Shown here: piece by piece, positions 29,194-39,235 of the stretch
Numbering within the stretch: position 1 is the stretch's first letter
Layout: each line of letters begins with the position of its first letter
DNA from: Clostridiales bacterium
Lineage (GTDB): Bacteria > Bacillota > Clostridia > Lachnospirales > Lachnospiraceae
Direction of reading: 5' to 3'
DNA: 64,000 nt
NCBI GenBank assembly: GCA_022770525.1
Contig: JALEHN010000104.1
Span: 62,001-126,000 of the forward strand
The notes under the pieces: model-generated
The model's database searches: none
Seen by the model: the letters and a program-made list of their open reading frames with translations, nothing else
Told to the model about the DNA's origin: nothing
Position numbers and translations under genes: made by a program

Positions 29194-29290
29194 ATTAAAG
29201 TGCTTTAATGTTGGACAGACTGGGATGAACATGGTAAAATCGATAGTCTGTCAACATGATGGGATAAAACAACTGTCCGAAAAGACAGTT
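29194..29290 (+). repeat. Cluster of three inverted repeats between ybeY and the DUF3048 gene
   Basis: ATTAAAG-TG-CTTTAAT lies at 29194-29209. ATGTTG and ACAGACT (29208-29221, one bulged G) pair with AGTCTGTCAACAT (29245-29257). AACTGTC (29271-29277) pairs with GACAGTT (29284-29290). None is followed by a T run, so these are not ordinary terminators. They may form a structured leader or operator for the next gene. Confidence 0.6.
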
Positions 29291-29312
29291 TAAGACAGAA
29301 TGGAGGATTTAT

Positions 29313-30422
29313 ATGTTAACAGGTAGAAAAAAATTATTAATTGCAGGTATTTTGGCAGCGGCAGTGGCGATGGCCGGGTGCGGCAAGAAAGATGTACCGG
29401 AGACAGAGACTGCTGCGATGACAGAAACTGTTGCCGTTGAAACGGAGACAGAGACAGAAGCTGAAACAGAGACAGAACCTGAAACAAAGGAAGCACTTCC
29501 GGAAGGAAAAATGTACAGCTTTATCACCGGCGAAGTGATTGATGAAGAGGAAGGCATGAAAAGGCCGGTGGCTGTGATGATCAGCAATATTAAAGATGCG
29601 CTGCCGCAAAGCGGTCTCAGTAAAGCAGGCATTTTATATGAGGCTGTAGTGGAATCTGATATTACACGTATGATGGCTGTCTTTGAATCAACAGAATCTG
29701 TCGGCGATTCACTTGGATCAGTAAGAAGCAGCCGCCACTATTATCTTGATTTTGCCCATGACGAAGAAGCCATTTATACTCATTACGGCTGGTCATTTGT
29801 TGCTCAGGACAGAATTACCAATGAAGGCATTAAGACAATTAACATGATGTATGCACAGCCGGGTTCCTGCTATATCCGTACAAAGGACAGAGTAGCGCCG
29901 CACAATGTATTTACATCAGGTGCCATGCTTGATAAAGGTATTGATATGTTTGGCATTGAAAGACAGCTACCTGAAAACTATGAGGGAAGACTTAAGTTTA
30001 ACACATCGGATAAAGTGATTGAATCCGGTCAGGATGCCTATACTGTGGATATTCCGTTTTCTTCAAAATGCCAGCTGACATATGATGAGGACAATAAAGT
30101 TTATTTGAAGTATGAATATGGAGACAAGCATATGGACGCTGCGGAAAATGTTCAGTTGAGCTTTAAAAACATTATTATCCAGAAGGCTGCTTATTCCGGT
30201 TATCCAAATGACCCTATTCTTAAAGAAATTCAGCTGACAGGCAGCGGCGAGGGTTACTATATTTCCGACGGCAAAGCTGTGAAAATCACCTGGAAAAAAG
30301 ATGATTTAAATGACCACACACGGTATTATCTTGAAGACGGTACACAGCTGTCCATGAATCAGGGACATACATATATTGCAGTTGTACCAAACGAATATAA
30401 TATTACGATTTCAGGTAAATAA
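29313..30422 (+). CDS. DUF3048-containing lipoprotein (YerB-like)
   Basis: The 369 aa protein has a lipoprotein signal (lipobox AMAGC, Cys23), so it is anchored to the outer face of the membrane. A Glu/Thr-rich linker of about 35 residues follows (repeats such as TETETEAETETE). The folded part carries DUF3048 hallmarks: RPVAVMISNIKDALPQSGLSKAGILYE, SLGSVRSSRHYYLDFA, and VAPHNVFTSG. The YerB/DUF3048 function is unknown. GGAGG lies eight bases before the ATG. Confidence 0.88.
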   Translation: MLTGRKKLLIAGILAAAVAMAGCGKKDVPETETAAMTETVAVETETETEAETETEPETKEALPEGKMYSFITGEVIDEEEGMKRPVAVMISNIKDALPQSGLSKAGILYEAVVESDITRMMAVFESTESVGDSLGSVRSSRHYYLDFAHDEEAIYTHYGWSFVAQDRITNEGIKTINMMYAQPGSCYIRTKDRVAPHNVFTSGAMLDKGIDMFGIERQLPENYEGRLKFNTSDKVIESGQDAYTVDIPFSSKCQLTYDEDNKVYLKYEYGDKHMDAAENVQLSFKNIIIQKAAYSGYPNDPILKEIQLTGSGEGYYISDGKAVKITWKKDDLNDHTRYYLEDGTQLSMNQGHTYIAVVPNEYNITISGK

Positions 30423-30500
30423 ACTTCATAAAACATATTTGGTTAAAAAGAAATATGTTGATGGAATCTGTTTATAAATAGAAATGACACGAGGTTTTTT

Positions 30501-32117
30501 ATGAGTCAGGAAACGACAAAGAAAAACGGCAGTATATACCAAACAGGCTTTATGACGGCAGCAGTTTTTGCTGCTGTCAGTCTGCTGGGCCTGATTTACC
30601 GTATGATACTCATGCGTATTTTGGGAAGCAGAGGTATGGGCTATTATGCGATGGCATCAGAGCTGTACCAGCTTCTTGTGCTTTTTATTGCAGGAGGCAT
30701 TCCCCTTGCCATTTCAATGATTACATCTGAATGTGCCCAAAAAAGAGCGTACCGGGAAAATATCACGATATTAAAAAATATCCGGATATACGAAAGCATC
30801 ATCAGCATTTTGTTTGCAGGGCTGTTATTTGCGGGTGCGGGACAGATTGGGCAGTGGCTGTATGGTACCGGTGAAGCAGACTGGGCTCTGAGATTTTTTG
30901 CGCCGTCCCTTTTTATTATGGCTTTATTGAACGTCTATGACGGCTTTTTTAAGGGGTTAAAATCAATGGTTCCGACCATGATTTCCCAGATAGCCGGGCA
31001 GATGATCTGCATGCTGTTCGGGCTGATTGCAGCTGCTGTACTCATTAATAAAGGTTTTGCATTCGGAGCGGCCGGCGCAGCTTTGGGCAGTTTGGCCGGT
31101 GCACTTTCGTCACTGATTTTTTATATGGTGTTGTATCATGCTTTTAAGCCAAAGATTTTAAAGCGTGTGGCCCATCAGAAAAATACAGAGAGAATCACTT
31201 TTGGAAAATCCGTGCGGATGACTTTGGGACTTATGATTCCTTATGTTTTATGCCAGCTTGTCTATCAGGCAGACGGTATATTGGATGCAGTGCTTTTTAA
31301 CCGGCTGCTGATGGGTATCGGTTACACTGAAAGTGTCCGCGTTGAAATGTTCGGTGTTTACAGCGGACAGTTCAGGACCGTTATTTTATTGCCTGTCGTC
31401 TTTGCGTCAGCTGTTGCGGCGATATTGATGCCATCAGTCAGACAGGCCTATAAAATTCATCATACCAAATGGCTTAATGATCAAAGTCACCTGATTATAA
31501 GGATGTCGATGGTACTTTCAATCTGGTGTGCGGCTTTATTATCCGTACTGTCAAAGCCGGTGGTGCGGCTTTTATTCTCGGATATCAGCGAACTTCCTTC
31601 GGCGCTTATCATGGTCGGGGCACCGGCAGCAGTATTTAGTGCGCTGTCTGCGGTAACGGGCATGATTCTGCAAAATATACGCAGAAGAAAAGCGGCGGCA
31701 GTTAATTTTATGATGGCGCTTGTCATTCATGGGGCGGCAGTTGTTGCTTTGCTCCTGGTGTCTAATATGAACATCGTTGCCCTTGTTTACGGCTGCTATG
31801 TATTTGCATTTGCCGCAGCCTTCTTAAATATCAGGACATTAAGAAAAACATCGGGATACAGACAGGAATATCTTCATACCTTTGTCCTGCCTGTTTTCGC
31901 GGCACTGATTTCGGCGGGCATCGGCTGGTTAATTTACCACGGGGTTACATTCTTAATTCACAGTGTTTTATTTGGCATAATTGTTACTTTGGTGGTTTCT
32001 GCGGCAGTATATATGATTTCTATCATTATTCTGGGCGTGTTTTCCGAACAGGAAATTTTAAAATTTCCTTTAGGCAGGGATATTGTCAGTCTGTGTAAAA
32101 AAATCCATATTTTGTGA
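30501..32117 (+). CDS. SpoVB-like polysaccharide/lipid II-type flippase
   Basis: The 538 aa protein has about 14 hydrophobic segments from end to end, with the MATE/MVF-like start of polysaccharide flippases (IYQTGFMTAAVFAAVSLLGLIYRMILMRILG, then LGSRGMGYYAMASELY). Related proteins include SpoVB, needed for spore cortex synthesis, and other lipid-linked sugar flippases. No sugar transferase genes lie nearby, so its substrate is unclear. The BofC-like gene downstream suggests a sporulation link. A short inverted repeat at 30432-30459 lies upstream. Confidence 0.85.
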   Translation: MSQETTKKNGSIYQTGFMTAAVFAAVSLLGLIYRMILMRILGSRGMGYYAMASELYQLLVLFIAGGIPLAISMITSECAQKRAYRENITILKNIRIYESIISILFAGLLFAGAGQIGQWLYGTGEADWALRFFAPSLFIMALLNVYDGFFKGLKSMVPTMISQIAGQMICMLFGLIAAAVLINKGFAFGAAGAALGSLAGALSSLIFYMVLYHAFKPKILKRVAHQKNTERITFGKSVRMTLGLMIPYVLCQLVYQADGILDAVLFNRLLMGIGYTESVRVEMFGVYSGQFRTVILLPVVFASAVAAILMPSVRQAYKIHHTKWLNDQSHLIIRMSMVLSIWCAALLSVLSKPVVRLLFSDISELPSALIMVGAPAAVFSALSAVTGMILQNIRRRKAAAVNFMMALVIHGAAVVALLLVSNMNIVALVYGCYVFAFAAAFLNIRTLRKTSGYRQEYLHTFVLPVFAALISAGIGWLIYHGVTFLIHSVLFGIIVTLVVSAAVYMISIIILGVFSEQEILKFPLGRDIVSLCKKIHIL

Positions 32118-32165
32118 TTAAAAGTAAAAAATCAACAGATAATATATGCAAAGGAGTTGAGACCT

Positions 32166-32756
32166 ATGCGAAAATATATTATCTGTTTTTTTGTGCTTGC
32201 ATGTGTGGCAGGCGCATCATTTGGCTATTATAAAGGTTACGGAGGCAGGATCGTGACCCGTGATGAAGAAAAATATATTAAAGACCAGGATCAGGCCGCT
32301 TCAGCAGTACAGGATACGACAAAAACAACAACGCAGATGATTGTTGAGACTTATGATGAAGTCGCGTGTAAGACGACGAAGGAAATCTCAAAAATTCCGG
32401 CGGCATATCTGGGACTCGGACGGGCAGAATTGATTGATAAGCTCAATGAATACATGGAAAACATGCCCCTTGAAGAAGTGGAAAAGGGCCTGATTGGCTA
32501 TGACCTGATGTATTTTTCAAAAGACTATATTATGCTTAGAAAAACTTATCATCCGGATGAAGATTTTAATAAATATTATATTAAATTTACAGGCGGTCAG
32601 GTGACAGTCTTTTACAGCGACCAAAAAACAGTTTTCGAATACACGGATATTGATTTAAATGACCTTCCCGTGGAACAAAAATGCGAAGTCATCAGCGGTA
32701 AGGAAGTCAAAGATGATAAAGCTTTATATGATTTTCTGGAAAATTATTCTTCATAA
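32166..32756 (+). CDS. Membrane-anchored BofC C-terminal-like protein
   Basis: The 196 aa protein has one N-terminal hydrophobic segment (residues about 4-20), a Thr/Asp/Gln-rich region, and a C-terminal domain of about 100 residues. The pattern GLIGYDLMYFSKDYIMLRKTY, YYIKFTGGQVTVFYSD, TDIDLNDLP and LYDFLENYSS resembles the BofC C-terminal domain (ligand of the intramembrane protease system in sporulation), but the classical Cys and HY residues are not all clear. I take the ATG at 32166, nine bases after AAGGAG, over an in-frame TTG at 32157. The match is by pattern only. Confidence 0.55.
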   Translation: MRKYIICFFVLACVAGASFGYYKGYGGRIVTRDEEKYIKDQDQAASAVQDTTKTTTQMIVETYDEVACKTTKEISKIPAAYLGLGRAELIDKLNEYMENMPLEEVEKGLIGYDLMYFSKDYIMLRKTYHPDEDFNKYYIKFTGGQVTVFYSDQKTVFEYTDIDLNDLPVEQKCEVISGKEVKDDKALYDFLENYSS

Positions 32757-32782
32757 ACCAGATTTTCGTGAAGTTGACGGCA

Positions 32783-32811
32783 TTGCCGTACCGAAGAAAA
32801 TATGATATGAT
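32783..32811 (+). promoter_or_regulatory. Possible promoter of the flavoprotein pair
   Basis: TTGCCG (32783-32788), a 17-bp spacer and TATGAT (32806-32811). The -35 lies inside a palindrome (ACGGCA-T-TGCCGT, 32777-32789). Confidence 0.4.
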
Positions 32812-32850
32812 AAAGAGTAAATTTTTAAATAAAGATAAGATGAGGTGTCT

Positions 32851-34107
32851 ATGAGACAGAAAGTAGTTGTGGCAGGCGGCGGTGCATCGGGACTTACGGC
32901 AGCAATATGCGCGGCCAAAGCCGGTGCGCAGGTCACACTGATCGAGCAGATGGAAAGTACAGGCAAAAAAATACTAGCCACAGGTAACGGCAGATGTAAT
33001 TATACAAACGATTTTATGGATGTTTCGTGTTTTCGCGGTCGTCATCCTGAGTTTTGTAAAGAACTGATCAAACAGTATGGTACAAAAGAGATTCTTGACT
33101 TTTTTGAAAGCCTTGGCATTGTGCCAAAATGTAAGGGAGGCTATTATTATCCTTATTCCATGCAGGCTTTGGCGGTATCAGAGGCTCTGGAAAAAGGCGC
33201 AAAGCATCTGGGCGTTCAGATTTTCTGTCATGAAAAAGTATTAAAAATACATAGAAAAAACGGCTGTTTTAAAATGATGACCGACCGGCGGACGTTAACA
33301 GCTGACGCGGTGATTCTTTCGGCAGGCGGCAAAGCAGCAAAAAAGCTTGGCAGTGACGGCAGCGGCTATGCACTTGCCGAAGGACTTGGACTTAAAGTTA
33401 CAGAAATTGTTCCGGCGCTTACCGGGTTAAAGTGCAAAGGCCGGTTTTTTAAAAGCATTGCAGGCGTTCGTATTTGGGCCGGGATTTCTGTTTATGACGA
33501 TACCGTGTCTTCGGATATTTCCATAGAAGAAAGACAGCCCCTTTGTCGTGATACCGGGGAATTACAGCTGACATCTTATGGTATATCAGGCATTCCCGTA
33601 TTTCAGGTCAGCCGTTTCGCTTCATGGGCATTAAACAAAGGACATAAAGTCCGTGCGATCATTGATTTTATGCCGGAGTTTGATATGGAAAGAATCAGAG
33701 AAATGATTGTGCGGCGTATCACTTTAATGTCGTATAAAACAGCGGGAGAACTTTTTGTGGGATGGCTGCCGCAAAAGCTGATTCATTTGTTTTTATCGGC
33801 CGCAGCGATTGACGATGATGCTGCCGCTAAAAACATACCTGTGGAGAAAATCAGCCGTCTTTCGTTTGTACTTAAACATTTTGAGATGGAGGTAACAGGT
33901 ACAAATACTTTTGATGAGGCACAGGTCTGTGCAGGCGGTGTCGATACGGAGCAAATATCACCGGAGACGATGATGGCAAAATGGGTTCCGGGCTTATATG
34001 TGACCGGGGAATTACTGGATATAGACGGCATGTGCGGTGGCTATAATCTTCATTTTGCATGGGCAAGTGGTATGGCAGCAGGGAAAGCAGCCGCAAAAGG
34101 AGTATAA
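32851..34107 (+). CDS. HI0933/BaiN-family flavoprotein
   Basis: The 418 aa protein has an N-terminal FAD-binding Rossmann motif (VVVAGGGASGLTAAICAA), KKILATGNGRCNYTN typical of the HI0933-like family, a second FAD contact in ILSAGGKAAKKLGSDGSGY and a C-terminal GELLDIDGMCGGYNLHFAWASG. The family includes uncharacterised oxidoreductases and the bile-acid enzyme BaiN; no bile-acid genes are nearby, so the substrate is unknown. The ATG at 32851 is preferred over the GTG at 32845. The next flavoprotein starts three bases later. Confidence 0.9.
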   Translation: MRQKVVVAGGGASGLTAAICAAKAGAQVTLIEQMESTGKKILATGNGRCNYTNDFMDVSCFRGRHPEFCKELIKQYGTKEILDFFESLGIVPKCKGGYYYPYSMQALAVSEALEKGAKHLGVQIFCHEKVLKIHRKNGCFKMMTDRRTLTADAVILSAGGKAAKKLGSDGSGYALAEGLGLKVTEIVPALTGLKCKGRFFKSIAGVRIWAGISVYDDTVSSDISIEERQPLCRDTGELQLTSYGISGIPVFQVSRFASWALNKGHKVRAIIDFMPEFDMERIREMIVRRITLMSYKTAGELFVGWLPQKLIHLFLSAAAIDDDAAAKNIPVEKISRLSFVLKHFEMEVTGTNTFDEAQVCAGGVDTEQISPETMMAKWVPGLYVTGELLDIDGMCGGYNLHFAWASGMAAGKAAAKGV

Positions 34108-34110
34108 AAG

Positions 34111-35751
34111 ATGATACGGATCAATCAGTTAAAGCTCGATTACAGACACCGGGAGGACGAGCTTCTTCATAAAGCGGCATCATTATTAAAAATCAGTCCG
34201 AAGGATATGACGGAATTAAAAATTGTAAAAAAATCCATTGATGCCCGCAAAGATACTTCGGGAAAACAAAAGATCAGGTTTATTTATACAGTGGATGTCA
34301 GTGTTAAAAATGAGAAAAAGTGTCTGGCAAGGATCAAAGATAAAAACATATCACTGGTTCAGAATAAACAGTATTGTTTCACAGCACACGGAAATCAGAT
34401 AATTAAAAACAGGCCGGTGATTGCGGGCAGCGGACCGGCAGGATTGTTTTGCGCTCTGATGCTTGCAAGGGCGGGTTACCGGCCGTTGGTCATTGAGCGG
34501 GGCGCCGATGTGGAGAAAAGAACAGAGGCTGTCAAAAATTTCTGGGAAAAGGGTGAATTGTCAGCGGACTGTAACGTTCAGTTTGGTGAGGGCGGTGCCG
34601 GAACTTTTTCGGATGGTAAACTTAACACACTGGTTAAGGATAAGTCCGGCAGAAACCGGGCAGTACTTGAAATTTTTGCCAAAGCCGGTGCCGGTGATGA
34701 AATTTGTTACATGAATAAGCCACATATCGGCACCGATGTTCTTGTTCATGTTGTAAAAAATATACGCAATGAGATCATCAGTCTTGGCGGAGAAGTCCGT
34801 TTCCATACACGGCTTTCGGACATATGCATGAAAGAAGGCCGCCTGAGAGGTATTAAAGTCATCAGTGACGAAAAAGAATATACGATAGATACAGAAGTAC
34901 TCGTGCTTGCAGTGGGACACAGCGCCCGTGACACTTTTGAAATGCTTTATCAAAGGTCAATGAAGATGGAAGCGAAACCATTTGCCATCGGTGTCCGTAT
35001 TGAGCATCCGCAGAAGATGATCAACATTTCACAGTATGGCATTGAAAGTGATGAAAGACTTCCTGCGGCAGATTATAAACTAACGTATACCACTGCCGGG
35101 GGACGCAGTGTCTATACGTTTTGTATGTGCCCGGGGGGTCATGTTGTCAATGCTTCCTCAGAACCGGGACATATTACAGTCAATGGTATGAGCTATCATG
35201 CAAGAAACAGTGAAAATGCCAACAGTGCCGTTATCGTCAATGTAACACCCGATGATTTCGGCTCGGACCATCCACTGGCAGGCATTGCATTCCAGAGAAA
35301 ATGGGAAGCAAAGTGCTTTGAAGCCGTGGACGGTCAAAATAAAATTCCGGTACAGCTTTTTGAGGATTTTAAAAAACATAAAGTATCCAATGGTTACGGC
35401 GATATAAAACCTGTTCATAAAGGTATTGATGCTTTTGCGGATTTAAATCAGTGTCTGCCGTCATATGTATGCAAAAGCCTTGTGGAAGGTATTGAAAACT
35501 TCGGTACAAAAATTAAAGGGTTTGACCGCGGCGATGCATTGCTGTCCGGGATTGAGGCAAGGACATCATCACCGGTACGTATGGTCAGAGATGACACGTT
35601 TCAGAGTAATCTTGGCGGCATATTTCCGTGCGGTGAAGGGGCAGGTTACGCAGGCGGCATTACCTCAGCAGCTATGGATGGCCTTCGGGTTGCCGAAGCG
35701 GTGGCGGCTATATACAGACCATTGACACATACAGCGTATTCTAAGTCATAG
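34111..35751 (+). CDS. FAD-dependent dehydrogenase-like protein
   Basis: The 546 aa protein has a roughly 90-residue N-terminal region (INQLKLDYRHREDELLHKAA), then a Rossmann FAD motif (VIAGSGPAGLFCALMLARAG), CNVQFGEGGAGTFSDGKLNTL, LAVGHSARDTFEML, and a C-terminal FAD contact FPCGEGAGYAGGI. This is the pattern of COG2509-type flavoproteins, for which no substrate is established. It follows the HI0933-like gene with a three-base gap, so both form an operon. Confidence 0.88.
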   Translation: MIRINQLKLDYRHREDELLHKAASLLKISPKDMTELKIVKKSIDARKDTSGKQKIRFIYTVDVSVKNEKKCLARIKDKNISLVQNKQYCFTAHGNQIIKNRPVIAGSGPAGLFCALMLARAGYRPLVIERGADVEKRTEAVKNFWEKGELSADCNVQFGEGGAGTFSDGKLNTLVKDKSGRNRAVLEIFAKAGAGDEICYMNKPHIGTDVLVHVVKNIRNEIISLGGEVRFHTRLSDICMKEGRLRGIKVISDEKEYTIDTEVLVLAVGHSARDTFEMLYQRSMKMEAKPFAIGVRIEHPQKMINISQYGIESDERLPAADYKLTYTTAGGRSVYTFCMCPGGHVVNASSEPGHITVNGMSYHARNSENANSAVIVNVTPDDFGSDHPLAGIAFQRKWEAKCFEAVDGQNKIPVQLFEDFKKHKVSNGYGDIKPVHKGIDAFADLNQCLPSYVCKSLVEGIENFGTKIKGFDRGDALLSGIEARTSSPVRMVRDDTFQSNLGGIFPCGEGAGYAGGITSAAMDGLRVAEAVAAIYRPLTHTAYSKS

Positions 35752-35802
35752 GTTTGTCTTGTGAATGCCGTATGACTGATACATTTTTTGGAGGACAAAA
35801 TC

Positions 35803-36645
35803 GTGGAAGACAGAAGAAAAATAAAAAATAAGCAGCGTATTGTGATTAAGGTAGGTACATCATCAATTGTTCATGAAGAAACAGGTGAGATGAATCTGCT
35901 CAGACTTGAGCAGCTTGTGCGTATTGTATGCGATCTGCGCAACCGGGGCAAAGATGTCGTTCTTGTTTCCTCAGGTGCCATAGGCGTCGGTCGAAAAGCA
36001 CTGGGGTTAAAAACCCGTCCGTCGACGCTGCCGGTGAAGCAGGCCTGCGCCTCTGTGGGTCAGGCGGCACTGATGATGATGTATCAGAAACTGTTTAGAG
36101 AATATAATCATACGGCGGCTCAGATACTGATGACAAAACATACGATTATCCGTTCGGTCAGCAGATATAATGCAAAAAATACATTCAATCAGCTGTTTGC
36201 CATGGATGCCATTCCTATCGTTAATGAAAACGATACGGTTTCAACAGATGAAATTGAAATCGGTGATAATGATACATTGTCTGCGGTTGTGGCAGCACTG
36301 TGCGGTGCGGACCTTCTTATTTTGCTGTCAGATATAGACGGGCTTTATACAAAAGACCCGAATCGCTGTGATGACGCACAGTTTATTGACTGTGTACCTG
36401 TGATTGATGATAATGTTTACCGCATGGCAGGCGGTTCATCAAGCAGTTTCGGCACCGGCGGCATGGTGACAAAACTGGATGCGGCAAGAATCGCAACCGA
36501 TGCCGGATGTGATATGATTATTGCAAACAGTAAAGAATTTCATGTTATTTCAGATATTATGGAAGGCAGAAATGTCGGAACCCTGTTTCTGGCACATAAA
36601 AACGCAAACTTTAATCTTGTGGAGTGGATTGAGAAGCGGTATTAA
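35803..36645 (+). CDS. proB: Glutamate 5-kinase
   Basis: ProB phosphorylates glutamate, the first step of proline synthesis. The 280 aa protein has the amino-acid kinase fold: VIKVGTSSIV, VLVSSGAIGVGRKALGL, NENDTVSTDEIEIGDNDTLSA, and GTGGMVTKLDAARIA. It lacks the C-terminal PUA domain found in E. coli ProB, as in other short Firmicutes versions. I take the GTG at 35803, eight bases after TTGGAGG. proA lies about 1.3 kb downstream, separated by patatin and DUF896 genes. Confidence 0.96.
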   Translation: MEDRRKIKNKQRIVIKVGTSSIVHEETGEMNLLRLEQLVRIVCDLRNRGKDVVLVSSGAIGVGRKALGLKTRPSTLPVKQACASVGQAALMMMYQKLFREYNHTAAQILMTKHTIIRSVSRYNAKNTFNQLFAMDAIPIVNENDTVSTDEIEIGDNDTLSAVVAALCGADLLILLSDIDGLYTKDPNRCDDAQFIDCVPVIDDNVYRMAGGSSSSFGTGGMVTKLDAARIATDAGCDMIIANSKEFHVISDIMEGRNVGTLFLAHKNANFNLVEWIEKRY

Positions 36646-36789
36646 AATCCATCAGTGCTAACGAAATATGAGGCGACGTGGATTTAAAAAGTGGTAATGA
36701 TATGTAGATGATGCATTGAATGTGAAAATACAGTTTGTAAATACAGGCGGCGAAGCGTTTAATGGTTATGAAAGGAAGGATGAAAAGTC

Positions 36790-37683
36790 ATGAAAAATGT
36801 TGGTTTGATTCTGGAAGGCGGCGGACAGCGGGGTGTATTTACCGGAGGCGTACTGGATTATTTAATGGAACAGTCTTTTGAGGTGCCTTATGTGATCGGT
36901 GTTTCCGCAGGAACATGCAATGCAGTCGATTTTGTTTCAAAGCAGCCGTGCCGGACTAAAAAATGCATGATTGACGCTCAGAAGGAGCATGAACTGTACA
37001 GTGCGAAAAATATCTGGCGAAAAGGCTATTATATAGATATGGATCTGATTTTTACTGATTTTCCTGAAAAAATATATCCGTTTGATTTTGAAACTTTTAA
37101 AAGATCAAAGACAAGATGTCTGATGACGGCAACAGACTGTATTTCGGGCGAGGCGGTTTATATTGAGGAAAAAGAGGATAAAGAACGGATGATGGCCGCA
37201 GTGCGTGCCTCATCAAGTCTCCCTTTTGCGGCATCGGAAGTGATGATTGACGGCAGGCCTATGATGGATGGCGGCCTGCGGGACTCGGTACCGATACAGA
37301 AAGCAACAAATGACGGTTACAAATACAATATTATTATTCTGACACGGCCAAAGGGTTACAGAAAGTCAGAAAAACATGACGCATCTGTAAGACTTGCCAA
37401 AGCGGCATATAAAAAGTATCCGAATCTTGTAAGAGATATGGAGCACAGGGCACATCGCTATAATAAGACGATGGATATTATCGATGAGCTTGAGGCAAAG
37501 GGAAGGGTTTATGTGATCCGCCCGGAAATTGCCTGTGTGAAACGTACAGAAAAAGATATTGAGAAACTGGAAGTTTTTTATAAACACGGGTATGATATGA
37601 TGAAAGAAAAATACGATGATCTTACGCAGTGGCTGACGCGTGCGGATGATATACAGTTGGAGGATGAAGATGATAACAGATGA
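36790..37683 (+). CDS. Patatin-like phospholipase family protein
   Basis: A lipid acyl hydrolase of the patatin class. The oxyanion hole GGGQRGVFTGG lies at residues 10-20, the nucleophile motif GVSAG has Ser39, and the catalytic Asp160 lies in DGG. At 297 aa it belongs to the RssA/YjjU-type proteins of unknown substrate. It sits between proB and proA and overlaps the DUF896 gene by 14 bases, so it is probably part of the same transcript. Confidence 0.9.
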   Translation: MKNVGLILEGGGQRGVFTGGVLDYLMEQSFEVPYVIGVSAGTCNAVDFVSKQPCRTKKCMIDAQKEHELYSAKNIWRKGYYIDMDLIFTDFPEKIYPFDFETFKRSKTRCLMTATDCISGEAVYIEEKEDKERMMAAVRASSSLPFAASEVMIDGRPMMDGGLRDSVPIQKATNDGYKYNIIILTRPKGYRKSEKHDASVRLAKAAYKKYPNLVRDMEHRAHRYNKTMDIIDELEAKGRVYVIRPEIACVKRTEKDIEKLEVFYKHGYDMMKEKYDDLTQWLTRADDIQLEDEDDNR

Positions 37684-37897
37684 GCAGATTAAACGAATTA
37701 ATGAGTTATACCATAAATCAAAGGCAGAAGGTCTGACACCGCAGGAAAAAGAAGAACAGGCACATTTGCGCGGAGCCTATATTACGGCAATAAGAAAGAG
37801 CCTCCGTTCAAATCTTGAAAATATCGATATCAAAAATCCTGACGGCAGTATAGAACATGTCAAAGACCGGAGGAAAAAGCAAAAACCGGGACAATAA
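37670..37897 (+). CDS. DUF896 (YnzC-like) small protein
   Basis: The 75 aa protein has [21 protein letters not shown] and [20 protein letters not shown], the hallmark of DUF896, a short helical family in Firmicutes (YnzC is SOS-controlled in Bacillus). The function is unknown. The ATG at 37670 has GGAGG six bases upstream and overlaps the end of the patatin gene by 14 bases. Confidence 0.92.
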   Translation: MITDEQIKRINELYHKSKAEGLTPQEKEEQAHLRGAYITAIRKSLRSNLENIDIKNPDGSIEHVKDRRKKQKPGQ

Positions 37898-37931
37898 TCC
37901 CGCATGTACGGTGAATGAGGAGGAATGGCTG

Positions 37932-39173
37932 ATGCTTCAGAAAATATGTGAAAATGCAAAAATTGCTGCCAGAGATATGGCAAAGCTTGGCTCTGATAAA
38001 AAAAATGAATGTTTAAATGCGATTGCCGGGGCACTGCTTGAACATAGTGATGCGCTGATTCAAGTGAATGAAACGGATGTGCAGGCAGCTAGGGAAAAAG
38101 GTGTTAAAGAATCTTTAATTGACCGGTTAAAGCTTACAAAAGCAAGAATTGATGGTATGGCCGAAGGTCTTGTGCAGCTGGTGGCGCTTGAGGACCCTGT
38201 CGGCGAAGTCGTTTCGGCCAAAGTGCGGCCAAACGGCTTGGAAATCGGACAAAAAAGAGTACCCCTTGGTGTTGTCGGTATTATCTATGAATCAAGACCA
38301 AATGTCACAGCCGATGCTTTCGGCTTATGTTTTAAATCCGGCAACGCCGCGATTTTAAAAGGCGGCAGCGACGCCATCAATTCCAATAAGGCTATAGTGG
38401 AAGTGATACGGGAAGTTCTTAAAAATCATCATGTCAATCCGGATGCGGTGCAGCTGATTGAAGATACAAGCAGGGAAACAGCAAAAGCTTTTATGCGTAT
38501 GAATGATTATGTTGATGTGCTGATTCCGAGAGGCGGCGCGGGACTTATAAAAACGGTCGTGGAAAACAGCACGATTCCTGTCATTGAGACAGGTACAGGA
38601 AACTGTCATATTTATGTCGATCAGACAGCAGATATTGATATGGCTGTTGAAATCATTGATAATGCAAAAACACAGCGCACCGGTGTATGTAATGCATGTG
38701 AATCCCTTGTGATTCATAAAGATATTTTAAGCGAGGCACTGCCAGTCATCGCAGCCCGGCTGTTTGAGAAACATGTGGAAATCAGGGGTGATGAAAGTGC
38801 ATGTGCCTGTGTACCGGGCATTACGCCGGCGTCAGAATCGGACTGGGGTACGGAATATCTTGATCTGATCATATCTGTAAAAACCGTCGGAAGTATTGAG
38901 GAAGCTATCAATCATATCAATACATACAATACAAAACATTCCGAGGCGATTATTACAAAGGATTATGCTAATGCGCGGAAGTTTCTTGATGAAGTTGACG
39001 CAGCTGCGGTTTATGTCAATGCTTCCACAAGATTTACCGACGGCTTTGAGTTCGGATTCGGAGCGGAAATCGGAATCAGTACGCAAAAGCTTCATGCCAG
39101 AGGTCCTATGGGGCTTAAGGCACTGACAACAACAAAATATATTATTTACGGTAACGGGCAGGTACGCCCGTAA
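37932..39173 (+). CDS. proA: Glutamate-5-semialdehyde dehydrogenase
   Basis: ProA reduces glutamyl phosphate to glutamate semialdehyde in proline synthesis, following ProB. The 413 aa protein has the ALDH-like fold with catalytic Cys256 in [23 protein letters not shown] before it, and [17 protein letters not shown] near the end. The start at 37932 has a perfect AGGAGG eight bases upstream; a longer in-frame start lies inside the DUF896 gene. proB lies two genes upstream. Confidence 0.97.
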   Translation: MLQKICENAKIAARDMAKLGSDKKNECLNAIAGALLEHSDALIQVNETDVQAAREKGVKESLIDRLKLTKARIDGMAEGLVQLVALEDPVGEVVSAKVRPNGLEIGQKRVPLGVVGIIYESRPNVTADAFGLCFKSGNAAILKGGSDAINSNKAIVEVIREVLKNHHVNPDAVQLIEDTSRETAKAFMRMNDYVDVLIPRGGAGLIKTVVENSTIPVIETGTGNCHIYVDQTADIDMAVEIIDNAKTQRTGVCNACESLVIHKDILSEALPVIAARLFEKHVEIRGDESACACVPGITPASESDWGTEYLDLIISVKTVGSIEEAINHINTYNTKHSEAIITKDYANARKFLDEVDAAAVYVNASTRFTDGFEFGFGAEIGISTQKLHARGPMGLKALTTTKYIIYGNGQVRP

Positions 39174-39235
39174 GCCGGTCAATGTCCGGCAGATCAAAAA
39201 TATGCCGTAAATCAGAAAATGAAGGGAGTTTAAAC

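Noticed and set aside
29309..29632. Minus-strand frame rich in Ser/Val repeats
   Set aside because: It is the shadow of the Glu/Thr linker of the DUF3048 lipoprotein and has no start signals.
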